A stretch of DNA of 10,765 nucleotides from Euperipatoides rowelli (taxonomy: Eukaryota; Onychophora; Udeonychophora; Euonychophora; Peripatopsidae), in assembly GCA_003024985.2 (NCBI GenBank), contig PXIH01S0000164.1; one strand, 5' to 3'. The number at the start of each line of letters is the position of its first letter. Within the stretch, counting starts at the first letter, position 1. Under the pieces are notes generated by a model. It was not told the DNA's origin. It did not search any database and saw nothing but the letters and a program-made list of their open reading frames with translations. The position numbers were made by a program, and so were the translations under genes. This document shows, piece after piece, positions 1 through 9,089 of the stretch.

Positions 1-65
1 AAATGAAATCATAAAAAAAAAAAAAAAATCCATTTCGTGTGACCTTTAAATTTGAAAAGTATCAC

Positions 66-73
66 TGACGTCA
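66..73. promoter_or_regulatory. Palindromic CRE-type site TGACGTCA
   Basis: The full 8-bp palindrome TGACGTCA, followed by C, matches the consensus bound by CREB/ATF bZIP factors. It stands out because CpG is rare in this AT-rich window. No promoter, exon or transcription start can be placed next to it, so a regulatory role is only a possibility. Confidence 0.25.
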
Positions 74-953
74 CGGATGATGCTTAAAAATAAACAACAA
101 ATACTGTAATGTGATATTACAAGCGAAATTGCAAAGCGATAGAGATTATGTCTAGAATAAAAGAAGAACAATACTTTATTTTCCTATTTTTAAAGAAATT
201 GGAATATAAATAATCCAGTTTTCTTTTATATTTCCCAGTGTGAAATCCCTAAATTTCTCCATTTCATCTAAAGTCTGCATTCTTAGTAGAGGTTAAAAAC
301 CAAGTCAGCATGAATTCTTATACATGAATAAACCGTTAACAAATAAAATATAGAGGATCAGAATCAAGTAAATTGAGATCATATTAGAACATCACTTAGC
401 AATAACATTTTTCTTTAAATTAGATTTAAAGAATCCCCACTGAAGCTGAGTATCCATATAACGTCTGCAAACTGCACTGTATTAAACTACTTCTAAGAAT
501 TTCAAAAGAAAAAAAAAAAGATATTCTTCAAACTCTTATGTTCAAATCTTTACAAATTTATGGATAGAAAAATACTTCCTTTGAAGTTTAAATACAGGTA
601 TAATTCAATTGTTACATTATTGTAAAAGCAGGGTTAAAGTGGAATTAGATAGGAGCCCCAATTCTAAATTTTTGCAAAGGATTAATATCAAATTTAAACT
701 TTGCCTGATTTAAAGACCATATTTCTTCAATATTTAAAACTTTAAAATTTGCAGTTTGAGCATTGCTTAAGGTGTGATAGCAAAGGGGGGAGGTGAAGGG
801 AGTGCATAATAGTAAGGAGACTAGTTTGCTCATTGACCCATTCTCCACAATTTATGCTTCATTGCTTCTGCAAATACAAAGGTAAATTAATCTGCATAGC
901 CTAAATATGTATAAATTAGGAGATCAAATTAAAACTTTTAAGACAAAGTGTAG

Positions 954-975
954 CAAAAAAATAAATAAATAAATA
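954..975 (+). repeat. (AAAT)n microsatellite
   Basis: A run of A followed by several AAAT units forms a short simple repeat. No function is implied. Confidence 0.8.
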
Positions 976-2160
976 CAACTGATGACTTAAATTTGAATAA
1001 ATAGACTAACAATTGACTGTAGGAAAAGCATTAGAAGTTGAGGTAGATATAAGTTATTTTATAACAGGCATGCAGAAGAAATCATAGATTTATAATAGGC
1101 AGTAGTGGATGAACAACAGTGTCAGGTCAGAACGGCTTAAAAAAAAAGAACCCATCGACACATTTGATTAAAAGGCACCCTAGTAAAAAGTACATTTATT
1201 ATTTGTAACAAGAAAGAAAGAAAAAAATCCGACTATGCCCACAACTTTAAACTCAACACTATTTTGAATTTCAAAATGCAAAGAAGAAAAATAAACACTT
1301 ATAAATTAAATACTGAATAAAGACATAACAATTACTGTATTTAGCATGACTTCATTTTAATCGATGGAGGTCAACCGCTTATCCAACAAAGTTGGACAAT
1401 AAGATCAGATTAACACCTGCATGAATTCTCAAGCCGTCTGCTTTCGTCAAGCAAGCTCTTCAAGTTAAAGTCTTTGATCAGATTTGTCTCTCCACAAGGG
1501 ACAAGAGGTTCACAGCACAGCAGCACTTTATGACAGCATGTTAAACTGAGACTAAGATGATAAAGAGGTCACATCTTAGGAGGGAAATGATTTATAGAAT
1601 AGAACTTTATAACAGACCACATGTATGACATACTTTTATTGTCAGAACTGTTCAATATTTCATTCTTCTAATATGAAAAGCTGTAAAGAGCCTGAAAAAT
1701 ACTAATAAATGAGAGGGGCGGGGAGGGTAGCAACATTTAAATTTTTATAAAACAATAGTTAATTCTATTTAAATATGTAACTTAGAAAACACAATGCATA
1801 ATTGTTACAGAATCACAGATAAAATAATTAATATACTGTAATCACAAAATGTTAGAAATATTTTTTTTTATTTGCAGAAATTTTGTTTGTAAGAAAACAA
1901 AGCTTGAGAAAGAAACCCATTGAGTCCATGACTATAATTCTAAAAGATATTCCCTTCATTACAGCATTGCATTCACAAATGTCTAACTATTGTTTTGAAA
2001 AACAAATCATAAAAATAACTAAGACAAAAGCAAGGAGTTGTCTTGGTTTCTACAATGGTTAATTGACTAATAGGAAATGTTGTGGTTCATTTCTATTATC
2101 TTTGCTATAAAGAAATACTCTGTGGGAGCAAAATATATCTTAGGAAGATAAGGGAGAGAA

Positions 2161-3212
2161 ATAATGTGCTGATGCTTTATGATAATAGGCCATTTCATGT
2201 AAAATGCAGAGATGTTGCCAATGTTTGAGTGAAAGAAAAGCTCATGTCTGCAATAGATTCAATAACATTTGATGCACAGATAATAATTGATAATGTGCTG
2301 ATGCTTTATGGTAATATTTCATATAAAGTGCAGAGATGTTGTCAATGTTTGAGTGAAAGAAAATATCATGTCTGCTATAGATTCAATTACTCTTTGATGC
2401 ACAGATCATAGTAATGATGATTCATAATGTGCTGATGCCTTATGATAATATTTCATGTAAAATGCAGAAATATTGTCAATGTTTGAGTTTAGGAAAATAT
2501 GTCTGCTATAGATTCAATTACTCTTTGATGCACATATCATAATAATAATGATTGATAATGTGCTGAAGCTTTATGGTAATATTTCACATAAAGTGNAGAT
2601 GTTGTCAATGTTTGAGTGAAAGATGTGATCATGTCTGCTATAGATACAATTACTCTTTAATGCACAGATCATAATAATGATGATTGATAATGTGCTTATG
2701 CTTTATGGTAATATTTCATGTAAAGTGCAGATGTCAATGTTTGAGTGAAAGAAAAGGTCATGTCTGCTATAGATACAATTACTCTTTCATGCACAGATCA
2801 TAATAATGATTGATAATGTGCTGATGCTTTATTATAATATTTCTTGTAAAGTGGAGAGATGCTGTCAAAGTTTGAATGAAAGAAAAGATCATGTCTGCTA
2901 TATATTCAATTACTCTTTGATGCACAGATCATAGTAATGATGATTCATAATGTGCTGATGCTTTATGATAATATTTCATGTAAAGTGCAGAGATGATGTC
3001 AATGTTTGAGTAAAAGAAAATATGTCTGCTATAGATTCAATTACTCTTTGATACACATATCATAATAATTATGATTGATAATGTGCTGATTCTTTATGGT
3101 AATATTTCATATAAAGTGCAACAATATTGCTTAATGCTTGAGTGAAAGAAAAGACCATGTCTGCTATACATTTGATCACTCTCTGATGCACAGATCAAAA
3201 TATAATTATTAC
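2161..3212 (+). repeat. Eight-copy ~131-bp minisatellite with four-unit higher-order structure
   Basis: Eight diverged tandem units begin at 2161, 2290, 2424, 2555, 2687, 2813, 2947 and 3078, each opening with ATAATGTGCTGATGC or a near match; spacing is 126-134 bp. Conserved internal words include TTTGAGTGAAAGAAAA, ATGTCTGCTATAGATTCAAT and GATGCACAGATCAT. Copies 2/6, 3/7 and 4/8 are each exactly 523 bp apart and share private variants, so a tetramer was duplicated. Each junction carries nested inverted words (GCACA...TGTGC around ATCAT...ATGAT) that could form a hairpin. The unit length is not a multiple of three, so the 60-codon open frame at 2229-2411 is a chance reading across the repeat. 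Base 2596 is an undetermined N. The last copy degenerates after about 3197. Confidence 0.95.
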
Positions 3213-3549
3213 ACAAATGCAAATGGTGTTGGTCGATGCGTAGCTTTAAGTATTGTATGCAGGGTCACTGAAGGAATGACTGCATAAATAGATTTATTGC
3301 TTCACATAGAATAGCATTCAATTTAATATTTTCAAATGTCTGAATGATTTTATTTTCAACATAAAAATGTATTTTGTGTTGTTAACTTATTATATAATAC
3401 TGTAGTATTTGATAGCGTGTATTTATGTTAATAGATTTCAACAAAAAATAAAAAAAATAGTGTATGTAGCATTTGTTCATTTTTATTCATGTTTGATGCA
3501 TAAAAATATGAGAATAAAAATAAAAGCACATGAATTCTCAAAACATTAA
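3213..3549. other. AT-rich non-coding DNA
   Basis: No gene, terminal repeat or transposon end is visible. The only structure noticed is a bulged inverted repeat around 3258-3286 (ATGCAG...CTGCAT with TCA/TGA inside), too short to interpret. Confidence 0.6.
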
Positions 3550-3611
3550 CAGCAACCCACTACTTGTAACCTATTATGTTAACATAATATGTTACAAATA
3601 GTAGGTTGCTG
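3550..3611. repeat. 62-bp loopless near-perfect palindrome
   Basis: Two 31-bp arms meet with no spacer between 3580 and 3581 (centre ATGTTAACAT). The left arm begins CAGCAACCCACTACTTGTAA and the right arm ends TAGTAGGTTGCTG; 28 of 31 positions pair. A nine-base piece of the outer arm recurs in inverted orientation at 3646-3654 (GTGGGTTGC). It could be a miniature foldback element, two transposon ends joined head to head, or a hairpin-RNA source. I found no clear target-site duplication. Confidence 0.9.
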
Positions 3612-4488
3612 GTAACAGGCTATTTTTTTCCAGAGGGAAGACTAAGTGGGTTGCAAGAGTGTAGTTCCAAGAATCTTCTTGAAATTGTATTGGTACATGC
3701 ATAAAAATACAAGCGAATGTGGACGTTTTTTTGTGTGTTATTAAATAATTCCCACATACAGTACATACATACATAGTGTTAAACTACAGTAGTAGGAGTT
3801 AGGGATAAGGTTAGGAAAGTAAACAATGTAATATTATCTGCAATATTATTTTATTTAATAAGTAAGAAGATTTTTACGAGATTAGTTTACAATGTCATAA
3901 CTATGTTGAATTCAGTGATATTGTCATTAAGAAGTTTCTTGGTACCACATCCGCTATTAAATATGATGTAGAGCAACAGTTCTTTGCCCTCATCCTTATC
4001 ATTTTTTTTTTAACTTGAGTAGTTTTAGGCTATGTATATCAAGGACGTAGAATACTTTCTACGCACTCTCAATTCAAGAGATTTAGAAATTTTAAAGAAA
4101 AATAAAATTTCTTGGTTAACACATGAAACTTTTCAACTTTGCAACATGAAGTTTGCAATCACATGTAATTCCAATAATAGACAAATATAAACTTTTTATT
4201 TTAAAAAACAGAAGTGAAATAGTGCTGCAGCTAAATTAAAAAAAACAAATAACAGTAATAAGAGCAACAATATAAACAGGATTCTACCACTAACCTCACA
4301 GACTTAAAAACTCGGACCACCATACCATACAGAAATACCGGTATTTAATTAGGCTAATTGAAAGTAGCTCAAGTGAATTTTGTTACAAGTTTTTAGAAAG
4401 ACTATTTTTTTAGGTAACTTGTTTTTAAATTTTTTTTAGAGAGCGATCTAAAACCAATACCTTTAATTCCCTTTTAATTAATCTTTTC
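3612..4488. other. AT-rich non-coding DNA
   Basis: No gene is supported. The minus-strand 60-codon open frame reaching to 3774 begins with a CxxC pair but lacks the histidine spacing of a C2H2 zinc finger and overlaps the palindrome. Small structures present are a CATA run near 3760-3775, a hairpin at 4046-4063 (CGTAGAA/TTCTACG, 4-base loop) and a perfect 14-bp palindrome AAATACCGGTATTT at about 4332-4346. Confidence 0.6.
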
Positions 4489-4556
4489 CACACACACTCA
4501 CACACACTCGCCCATGTGCCTATGCAAATACACACACACACACACAAAAAAAAAAA
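4489..4556 (+). repeat. Interrupted (CA)n microsatellite with A tail
   Basis: Two CA-rich tracts (about 4489-4509 and 4531-4546) are separated by unique sequence containing ATGCAAAT (4522-4529). The second runs into a stretch of A. This is an ordinary simple repeat. Confidence 0.9.
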
Positions 4557-4577
4557 TTTCAACTACAATTAAAATTC

Positions 4578-4605
4578 AATTTTCTGTGGCATGCCACAGA
4601 AAATT
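4578..4605. repeat. 28-bp perfect palindrome
   Basis: The two half-sites AATTTTCTGTGGCA and TGCCACAGAAAATT are exact reverse complements joined without a loop at 4591/4592. It lies 21 bp downstream of the CA microsatellite. It could be a dimeric protein-binding site, a cruciform or the relic of a foldback element; nothing nearby decides. Confidence 0.9.
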
Positions 4606-5030
4606 TTAGCAAATTCACTTTTTTTCTTTTAACACTTCAACAATATATATTTCCATGCCAAAAATGACAGCTGTCGAGTGATAAATAATTTGAAATAATG
4701 AATAGTTTGCTCAATTTGTTTAAAGTAGAAAATAACTTCAAGTAACAATTTATTTCATACTGTGTTGCAAGCATACTTTCTAAAAGACAAATATCTCATT
4801 TATCCATTACATCCTATTATGCAGTATTCCCCCACCCCCTCTCCTTATGGATGTTTCAATTATTTTGTGAATCAATCATATCTTACTATAATGTCAATTT
4901 ACTCAACTGATGAACTGTAAATATTTTATCATTTTAATAAAATACCCTTAACTTTAAACACATCAACATAGAATTTCAAATTCTTCTGATGTAGTCATTA
5001 AAGTTATACATGGAAATAATAAATGACACA
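4606..5030. other. AT-rich non-coding DNA
   Basis: Nothing recognisable apart from a short pyrimidine-rich stretch at about 4829-4845. It abuts the tail of the LINE fragment. Confidence 0.6.
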
Positions 5031-5033
5031 TAA

Positions 5034-5206
5034 TCATCAACTATCATCATCATAATTGTGTGTGTTCTCCGATGTGGAGGTTCTCATTCATGGATCACCA
5101 AAGATTTCTATCTTGAGCTTTCTTTATAATACAAAGAATTGACTGATGTTAGCCCAGTCCTTAAGGTCATCTAACCATTCTCTTCTTGACTTCTTCTTTT
5201 TTCATC
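5034..5206 (-). pseudogene. Broken LINE 3' end: C-terminal fragment of the reverse-transcriptase ORF with ATG-type tail
   Basis: Read on the minus strand from about 5205, the sequence encodes lysine-rich residues followed by SRREWLDDLKDWANIS. This resembles the basic, tryptophan-containing C-terminus found downstream of the reverse-transcriptase domain in several animal LINE families (Jockey, CR1 and RTE-like types carry W-x-D-D-[LV]-K-x-W). A stop follows, then more readable sequence (RKLKIEIFGDP), another stop, and MRTSTSEN. The minus-strand 3' end is marked by an imperfect ATG/GATGAT tail (5034-5053), as expected where a LINE ends in a simple repeat. The element is strongly 5'-truncated and inactive: only about 170 bp remain, with in-frame stops. 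Family assignment is from motif memory; the tail and strand agree with each other. Confidence 0.6.
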
Positions 5207-5216
5207 AACTAGGAGT

Positions 5217-5434
5217 AAAATAATATATTTGATAACATACAAAGCACAAGTAAGCTTTCACAAACATATAGAGGTTCAACAGGCTCACGAGTATAGAGAT
5301 GATCAATTGCAAATTCATGCCTCAGTTCAGATTAACGGTATATTTGCATTGAAAATGGCACCTATAGAGCCACTATATGTTGGTAAAAGCTAGCTTGTGC
5401 TACTTATGTATTATGTTCTTTAAAAATATTATTT
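5217..5434. repeat. Old foldback (inverted-repeat) element
   Basis: The left arm (about 5217-5319) and the reverse complement of the right arm (about 5339-5434) align through shared words: AATAATAT, AACATA, GCACAAG, AGCTTT, ACATATAG and TGCAAAT. Small gaps separate them and I estimate roughly 75% identity by eye. The spacer is only about 20 bp, so a transcript would fold into a long imperfect hairpin. It lies directly beside the truncated end of the LINE fragment. No clear target-site duplication was found. It may be a decayed MITE or an inverted duplication. Confidence 0.7.
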
Positions 5435-5633
5435 TTTTAAATGAGTTAACGTTTGATCATTTGATTTTTACGAATTTACAGAAGTAAAGATACAGTCAGA
5501 GTTTTTATTAAAATTTTATTATTGTACAAGTATTATTTTGCATTCAAATATAGGCAAATATATAATCTGCATATAACCCTTATTTATTTGAACTGTTAAT
5601 CTTTCATCCATTAATCATTTTTATGCTTCTATT

Positions 5634-6037
5634 CAGGGCCCCACCATCCTAATTAGGGCTTCAGAACTGGAAATCCAGGTGGGACCCTTACATATTTTTG
5701 ATAAGCTTGTCCTTGTTCGTGAAGATTTGCTAAACTTTTTTGAATGAATGTCTTGTTTACCTTTGATGGACTTGTGGACACCTTGTCCAGGCCTACAGGG
5801 CTCCTTGTGCCTGAAGATTTGATGTTTTTTTTTTTTAGTTGTATGGATGTTTTATTGACCTTTGCTTGGTCTACAGGACCTTGTCTGGCCTACACCCTCC
5901 CTACCACTTTCCTCACCGATGGTCATAATTATGTAGTTTCTTATGGAGTTTTTTTTTCATACAAGGGGGCCCTCTTGCCCTGGGTCCCAGGACTATAGCC
6001 CCATCCAACCCCCACCCACCCTTATGTGGAGGCCCTG
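5634..6037. mobile_element. Non-autonomous hAT transposon, 404 bp, with 8-bp target-site duplication
   Basis: The element starts CAGGGCCCCACC and ends with the inverted match (reverse complement CAGGGCCTCCAC). It is flanked by exact copies of CTTCTATT at 5626-5633 and 6038-6045. An 8-bp duplication with CAGGG-type ends is the signature of the hAT superfamily. The interior is clearly more GC-rich than the surroundings and holds an imperfect direct duplication with a ~92-bp offset (GAAGATTTG at 5722 and 5814, then similar CTTTG...CTACAGG and TTGTC-GGCCTACA blocks). The 84-codon open frame at 5744-5998 crosses this duplication and a poly-T run, has no transposase motif, and is not taken as a gene. 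Movement would have needed a transposase supplied from elsewhere. Confidence 0.88.
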
Positions 6038-6045
6038 CTTCTATT

Positions 6046-8194
6046 TGACTTCATTGTTCACAGAAAGACTGTTAATTGTAAGATTAAATTGTAATGGAAC
6101 AAGCTAAATGATTTCCTTCTTGATTTCTTTTCGTACTTTACGAAAAGCAACAATACACAGACAGATACATCATTGGTCAGATATATTATCTGGAGAAGAG
6201 GTTTTCTTTTGCTTTCAGACTAAAAATTTTTTTTTTTGTAATTTGGTGAAAGTTTTATATTTTGTGTGCAGCAGACTAATAAGTTGATGTGGCATCGTTG
6301 ACATAATGTTCTAACGCACGATCTTTGAAACATTTGTAATGTAATCAAATTTCTAAGCAGTCAAAATGTATTCTTATGAGTATAATCATTGTGATTTATT
6401 TAATAAAAATAGGTCAAAGACAATTTAAAAAAAATTGTAATTATATTAGCCTGCAGTAAACTATATGCTAATCCAAATAAAATGAGACAGGTAACTTGAT
6501 AATTGTCTGGTTGATGCTGCCCATGTACATAAAAGAATTTGTTTAAAAAAAAAAAAAATCAATAACTTAAAAAATTTGAAATGTCATAAAAACATTAAAT
6601 CAAAAATATATTACAATAGGTTTTTCAAGTTCAATCAAAATATATTTTTTTGATTAATTAATTGCCTCTACAATAAACGCTAAAAATATCTTGTGTTTTT
6701 CGAAAATTTACTAATCGTATATTATGAGTGTTGGATGCAACCTTGTCATGTATATTACATTCAATATTATTATCCAATAAGTATCTGTTTTACAGAAGAA
6801 CACGAGAACATAATTCTTTATTAAGCCAAAAGATAAAATGGTTTTATTTGAAAGGGAGCTGTTGTTTTTAAAACGATGGCATGGGGTAAATGAAAGTGAT
6901 ATTGGTCAGATTATTTTTTTTTTGTAGACATGAAAGGACACTTTTAAAAACAATCACATGTGGAAATATTCTTTCCTTAGTCTGAAAAGTTAAATTATAA
7001 TTGTTTAATAATTGCTACGCCATGTGCATAATACTTTAACATAATATTTTTAATTGATCGTAAATATTTGATATTTTCTAAATATTTTTAATGGATTTTT
7101 AAAAGCCATAAAAAGTAAATAAAATTAAAATACAATAATTAATATCTAAGAAATAAAAAAAAGTATTAGATTTAAATAGATGTCAAATCAATTACTACAC
7201 TTACAGGGTCTCTAATTCTAAATTGATAGATTGTAAATACAGTATACATACAATATAAACACAAACAGTATAAGCAATAACTAATCTTAAAATTATAAAC
7301 AGAAATTTCATTATTCATCTTAAAAATACAAATTTCTTAATACATTCATGGTAAAAGATGAAAATAAAATAAAATCTGAACCGTTTGTAACAGTTAGTTT
7401 CTAATTTAGGAATAGATTAATTATTTTACCACTACACGATCATTACTTTAAAATTATATTAGGATTTTTCATTTTTATAAAGTAGTAGCTCAAAGGTAAT
7501 ATGTTATTAAATCTTTAACAATATTCCAATGGGGAGAAGAAGAAGAAAAAATAGAGAGAATAAAAGCACACAATTGCAGCAAATTATTTGAAACCATTCT
7601 TTCTATTATAAATGAGTACAGAAATTTAATGCTGAGTGGCATTCATGCTATTATTAATTGCACAGAATCATAATTTTGGAAAATGAATCAAATGGAAATA
7701 TTTAAAATGAAAAGAACTTTTATTTTTAATACCATACTTTTAAAAAGAATGTTTCAAAATAATAATGTAATATATTAGAATGAGACTATACAATAGATGT
7801 TTTTATATCAACATTATAATATTAGACACATGAATCAAAAGCTGACAATAGTCTTACAGTTCATGATTTTATAATGTTACAGGAATATATAATTGAACAG
7901 TCAAAGGTTATTCATGAAATGAGAGTAAACGCTTAATTTAGACTTCTACACAGTGCCATCTGTTACGTAAAAACAAAATGCCCTCCATAACGATAATGTG
8001 TACTGCTGCAAACAGGCAGGCAATTTTAAAAGACATATAACCCATCATCATTGTCCATAATTATTGGAATAATCCAAAATTTAGGCAGACCTATCCGTTT
8101 TTTTTCTCTGTCTCGTTTAGCTATTGAGCAAATCACATTGTGTGTTTATAAGCAGAGTTTTGTACATTGCCCACTGTTCTTCTGGTCCCAATTG
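6046..8194. other. AT-rich non-coding DNA, no gene seen
   Basis: Over 2.1 kb I found no plausible exon, transposon end or RNA gene. There are many A/T runs (for example 6545-6557 and 6907-6914) and small AT-only inverted repeats such as 6633-6656. A GC-richer patch at about 7945-8035 has no sustained open frame. This could be deep intergenic DNA or part of a long intron. Confidence 0.6.
6127..6147. repeat. Small perfect hairpin (9-bp stem, 3-base loop)
   Basis: CTTTTCGTA (6127-6135) and TACGAAAAG (6139-6147) are exact reverse complements around CTT. There is no following U-tract or adjacent gene, and intrinsic terminators are not expected in an animal genome. It is most likely incidental. 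Confidence 0.6.
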
Positions 8195-8202
8195 ATTTAG
8201 TT

Positions 8203-8517
8203 CATGGGTGTCCAATCTTTTTATCAAAATAACCAAAATTTAACAAAATCAAAGCCAAAATTTAAAATTTGATAAGCTTTTTTTAATTTTTTTTTGGTTA
8301 TCAACTTTTGGCAATTCACCACAAAATAAGATTCCAAAATAGCTAAAATTCAAGAAAATTAAAGCTAAAAAGCCAAAATTTATCATTCCCTAAAAATTTA
8401 GGATTAAGAAACTGATTTTTTTTAAAAAATTGGGCAGGGTGGGGGGGGGACAATTTGCCACAAAATAGAGACCAATTCACCAATTTTGGCAATTCATGAA
8501 CATATTGGACAGCACAG
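8203..8517. mobile_element. Non-autonomous hAT transposon, 315 bp, with 8-bp target-site duplication
   Basis: Direct repeats ATTTAGTT at 8195-8202 and 8518-8525 flank terminal repeats CATGGGTGTCCAAT and (right end, reverse-complemented) CTGTGCTGTCCAAT. GGTGTCCAAT/GCTGTCCAAT ends with an 8-bp duplication are typical of hAT families. The interior is AT-rich with repeated words (CCAAAATT, GGCAATTCA, CACAAAATA), some on both strands, consistent with the subterminal repeats that bind hAT transposases. It also holds a long G run near 8440-8450. There is no coding capacity. The insertion lies about 90 bp left of the inverted exon pair. Confidence 0.85.
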
Positions 8518-8705
8518 ATTTAGTTTGATGAAGGGAGGATGTATGACTTTGAAAATGAAATTTCATAAAACAGTAAATAAAGTAAAAATAAAATATTTTG
8601 CACAATATTAGAGAGGACGGTACACTTTTATCAGCGAAAATATATTAGGAAATATCAAGATATTTTTGCGCAAATTTAAAGATTTCATTAAAATAAATCA
8701 CTTAC

Positions 8706-8795
8706 CGTGCCAAGGGCACTTTGTTGGCGATACAGTGTAATCGTTTGGCCAAAAACCACATCGTTAATACTCTGTTTTTCGATGAAAACAGCCAT
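8706..8795 (-). CDS. Putative 30-codon first coding exon, left copy (minus strand)
   Basis: The ATG (8795-8793) sits in the context GTAAAATGGC, with A at -3 and G at +4, a good animal initiation context. Thirty codons follow without a stop, ending in ACG at 8706, after which GTAAGT (8705-8700) makes a near-ideal splice donor in phase 0. The C-terminal 18 residues are VVFGQTITLYRQQSALGT, identical to the right-hand copy. The first 12 residues differ from it at five positions. I do not recognise the protein; there is no signal peptide or membrane segment. Downstream exons would lie at lower coordinates and none was found in the window. Coding status rests on the paired comparison and the splice donor, so a non-coding or decayed exon remains possible. 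Confidence 0.42.
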
Positions 8796-9089
8796 TTTAC
8801 AAAACCTAACGGAAGTAAATCTGCTCAAGTGTCACATGGGAAAAAGGAGGGAGCAGTTAGTTTATCGCTCTGTACTAGCCAATAGGGTTTATTTTTTTAT
8901 TATTTTTAAATCACTTTTTATTGCAATAAAATTCATAGATTTTTGGATGAAGGAAGAATGTATGACACCCACAAATCCTTCATCAAAAAACCTAGGGATA
9001 AATAAAACAGCTTTCATGTACTTTTAATAACTCCTCCCTCTTTTTTCCATATGACATTTGAGCAGATTCCTTCCGCATTAGGTTGTAAA
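8796..9089. promoter_or_regulatory. Candidate bidirectional promoter between the two divergent exons
   Basis: The 294 bp between the two start codons would have to contain both transcription starts. A CCAAT box lies at 8879-8883, about 84 bp from the left start codon and inverted relative to it. Both arms keep a TTCCG (ETS-core-like) motif close upstream of the ATG (within 8810-8816 and 9070-9075), a CTTTTTCC-like pyrimidine block, a CATRTGACA word, and the start AAAATGGC, which resembles a YY1 site. The spacer also has a 9-bp stem (GATGAAGGA 8946-8954, TCCTTCATC 8976-8984). No TATA box can be assigned with confidence in such AT-rich DNA. The arrangement suits divergent transcription but is inferred only from motifs. 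Confidence 0.35.

Larger units (their letters stand above)
1..2160. other. AT-rich non-coding DNA, no gene seen
   Basis: I see no gene here. A 67-codon minus-strand open frame at 645-848 has no recognisable motif, no splice context and a composition expected of AT-rich filler. A patch at about 1365-1560 is visibly less AT-rich and contains a small hairpin (1378-1403, TCCAAC/GTTGGA core), but all frames I read there hit stops quickly, so it may be an old repeat or untranslated sequence. Homopolymer A runs occur at about 13-28, 511-522 and 1139-1147. Confidence 0.7.

Noticed and set aside
1043-1065. TGAGGTAG, the let-7 microRNA seed, followed by loosely similar bases
   Set aside because: Only the seed matches, and I see no complementary arm nearby that would form a precursor hairpin.
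2161-3212. CRISPR array, considered because of regular repeats
   Set aside because: The whole ~131-bp unit is repeated, with no unique spacers between short identical repeats.
3592-3774. 60-codon minus-strand open frame with a CxxC pair, suggesting a zinc finger
   Set aside because: The histidine spacing does not fit C2H2 or BED fingers, and the frame runs into the 62-bp palindrome.
3797-3815. TTAGGG near TTAGGA, suggesting an interstitial telomere repeat
   Set aside because: There is one exact unit only, with no tandem run.
5744-5998. 84-codon open frame inside the 404-bp hAT element
   Set aside because: It crosses the internal duplication and a poly-T run and shows no transposase motif; the element is clearly non-autonomous.
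6127-6147. Hairpin resembling an intrinsic terminator
   Set aside because: There is no T-tract directly after it and no adjacent gene, and the window is not bacterial.
8707-9027. 106-codon open frame, the longest in the window
   Set aside because: Its first third is antisense to the left exon and the rest crosses the spacer; the conserved, mirrored reading is the opposite strand.
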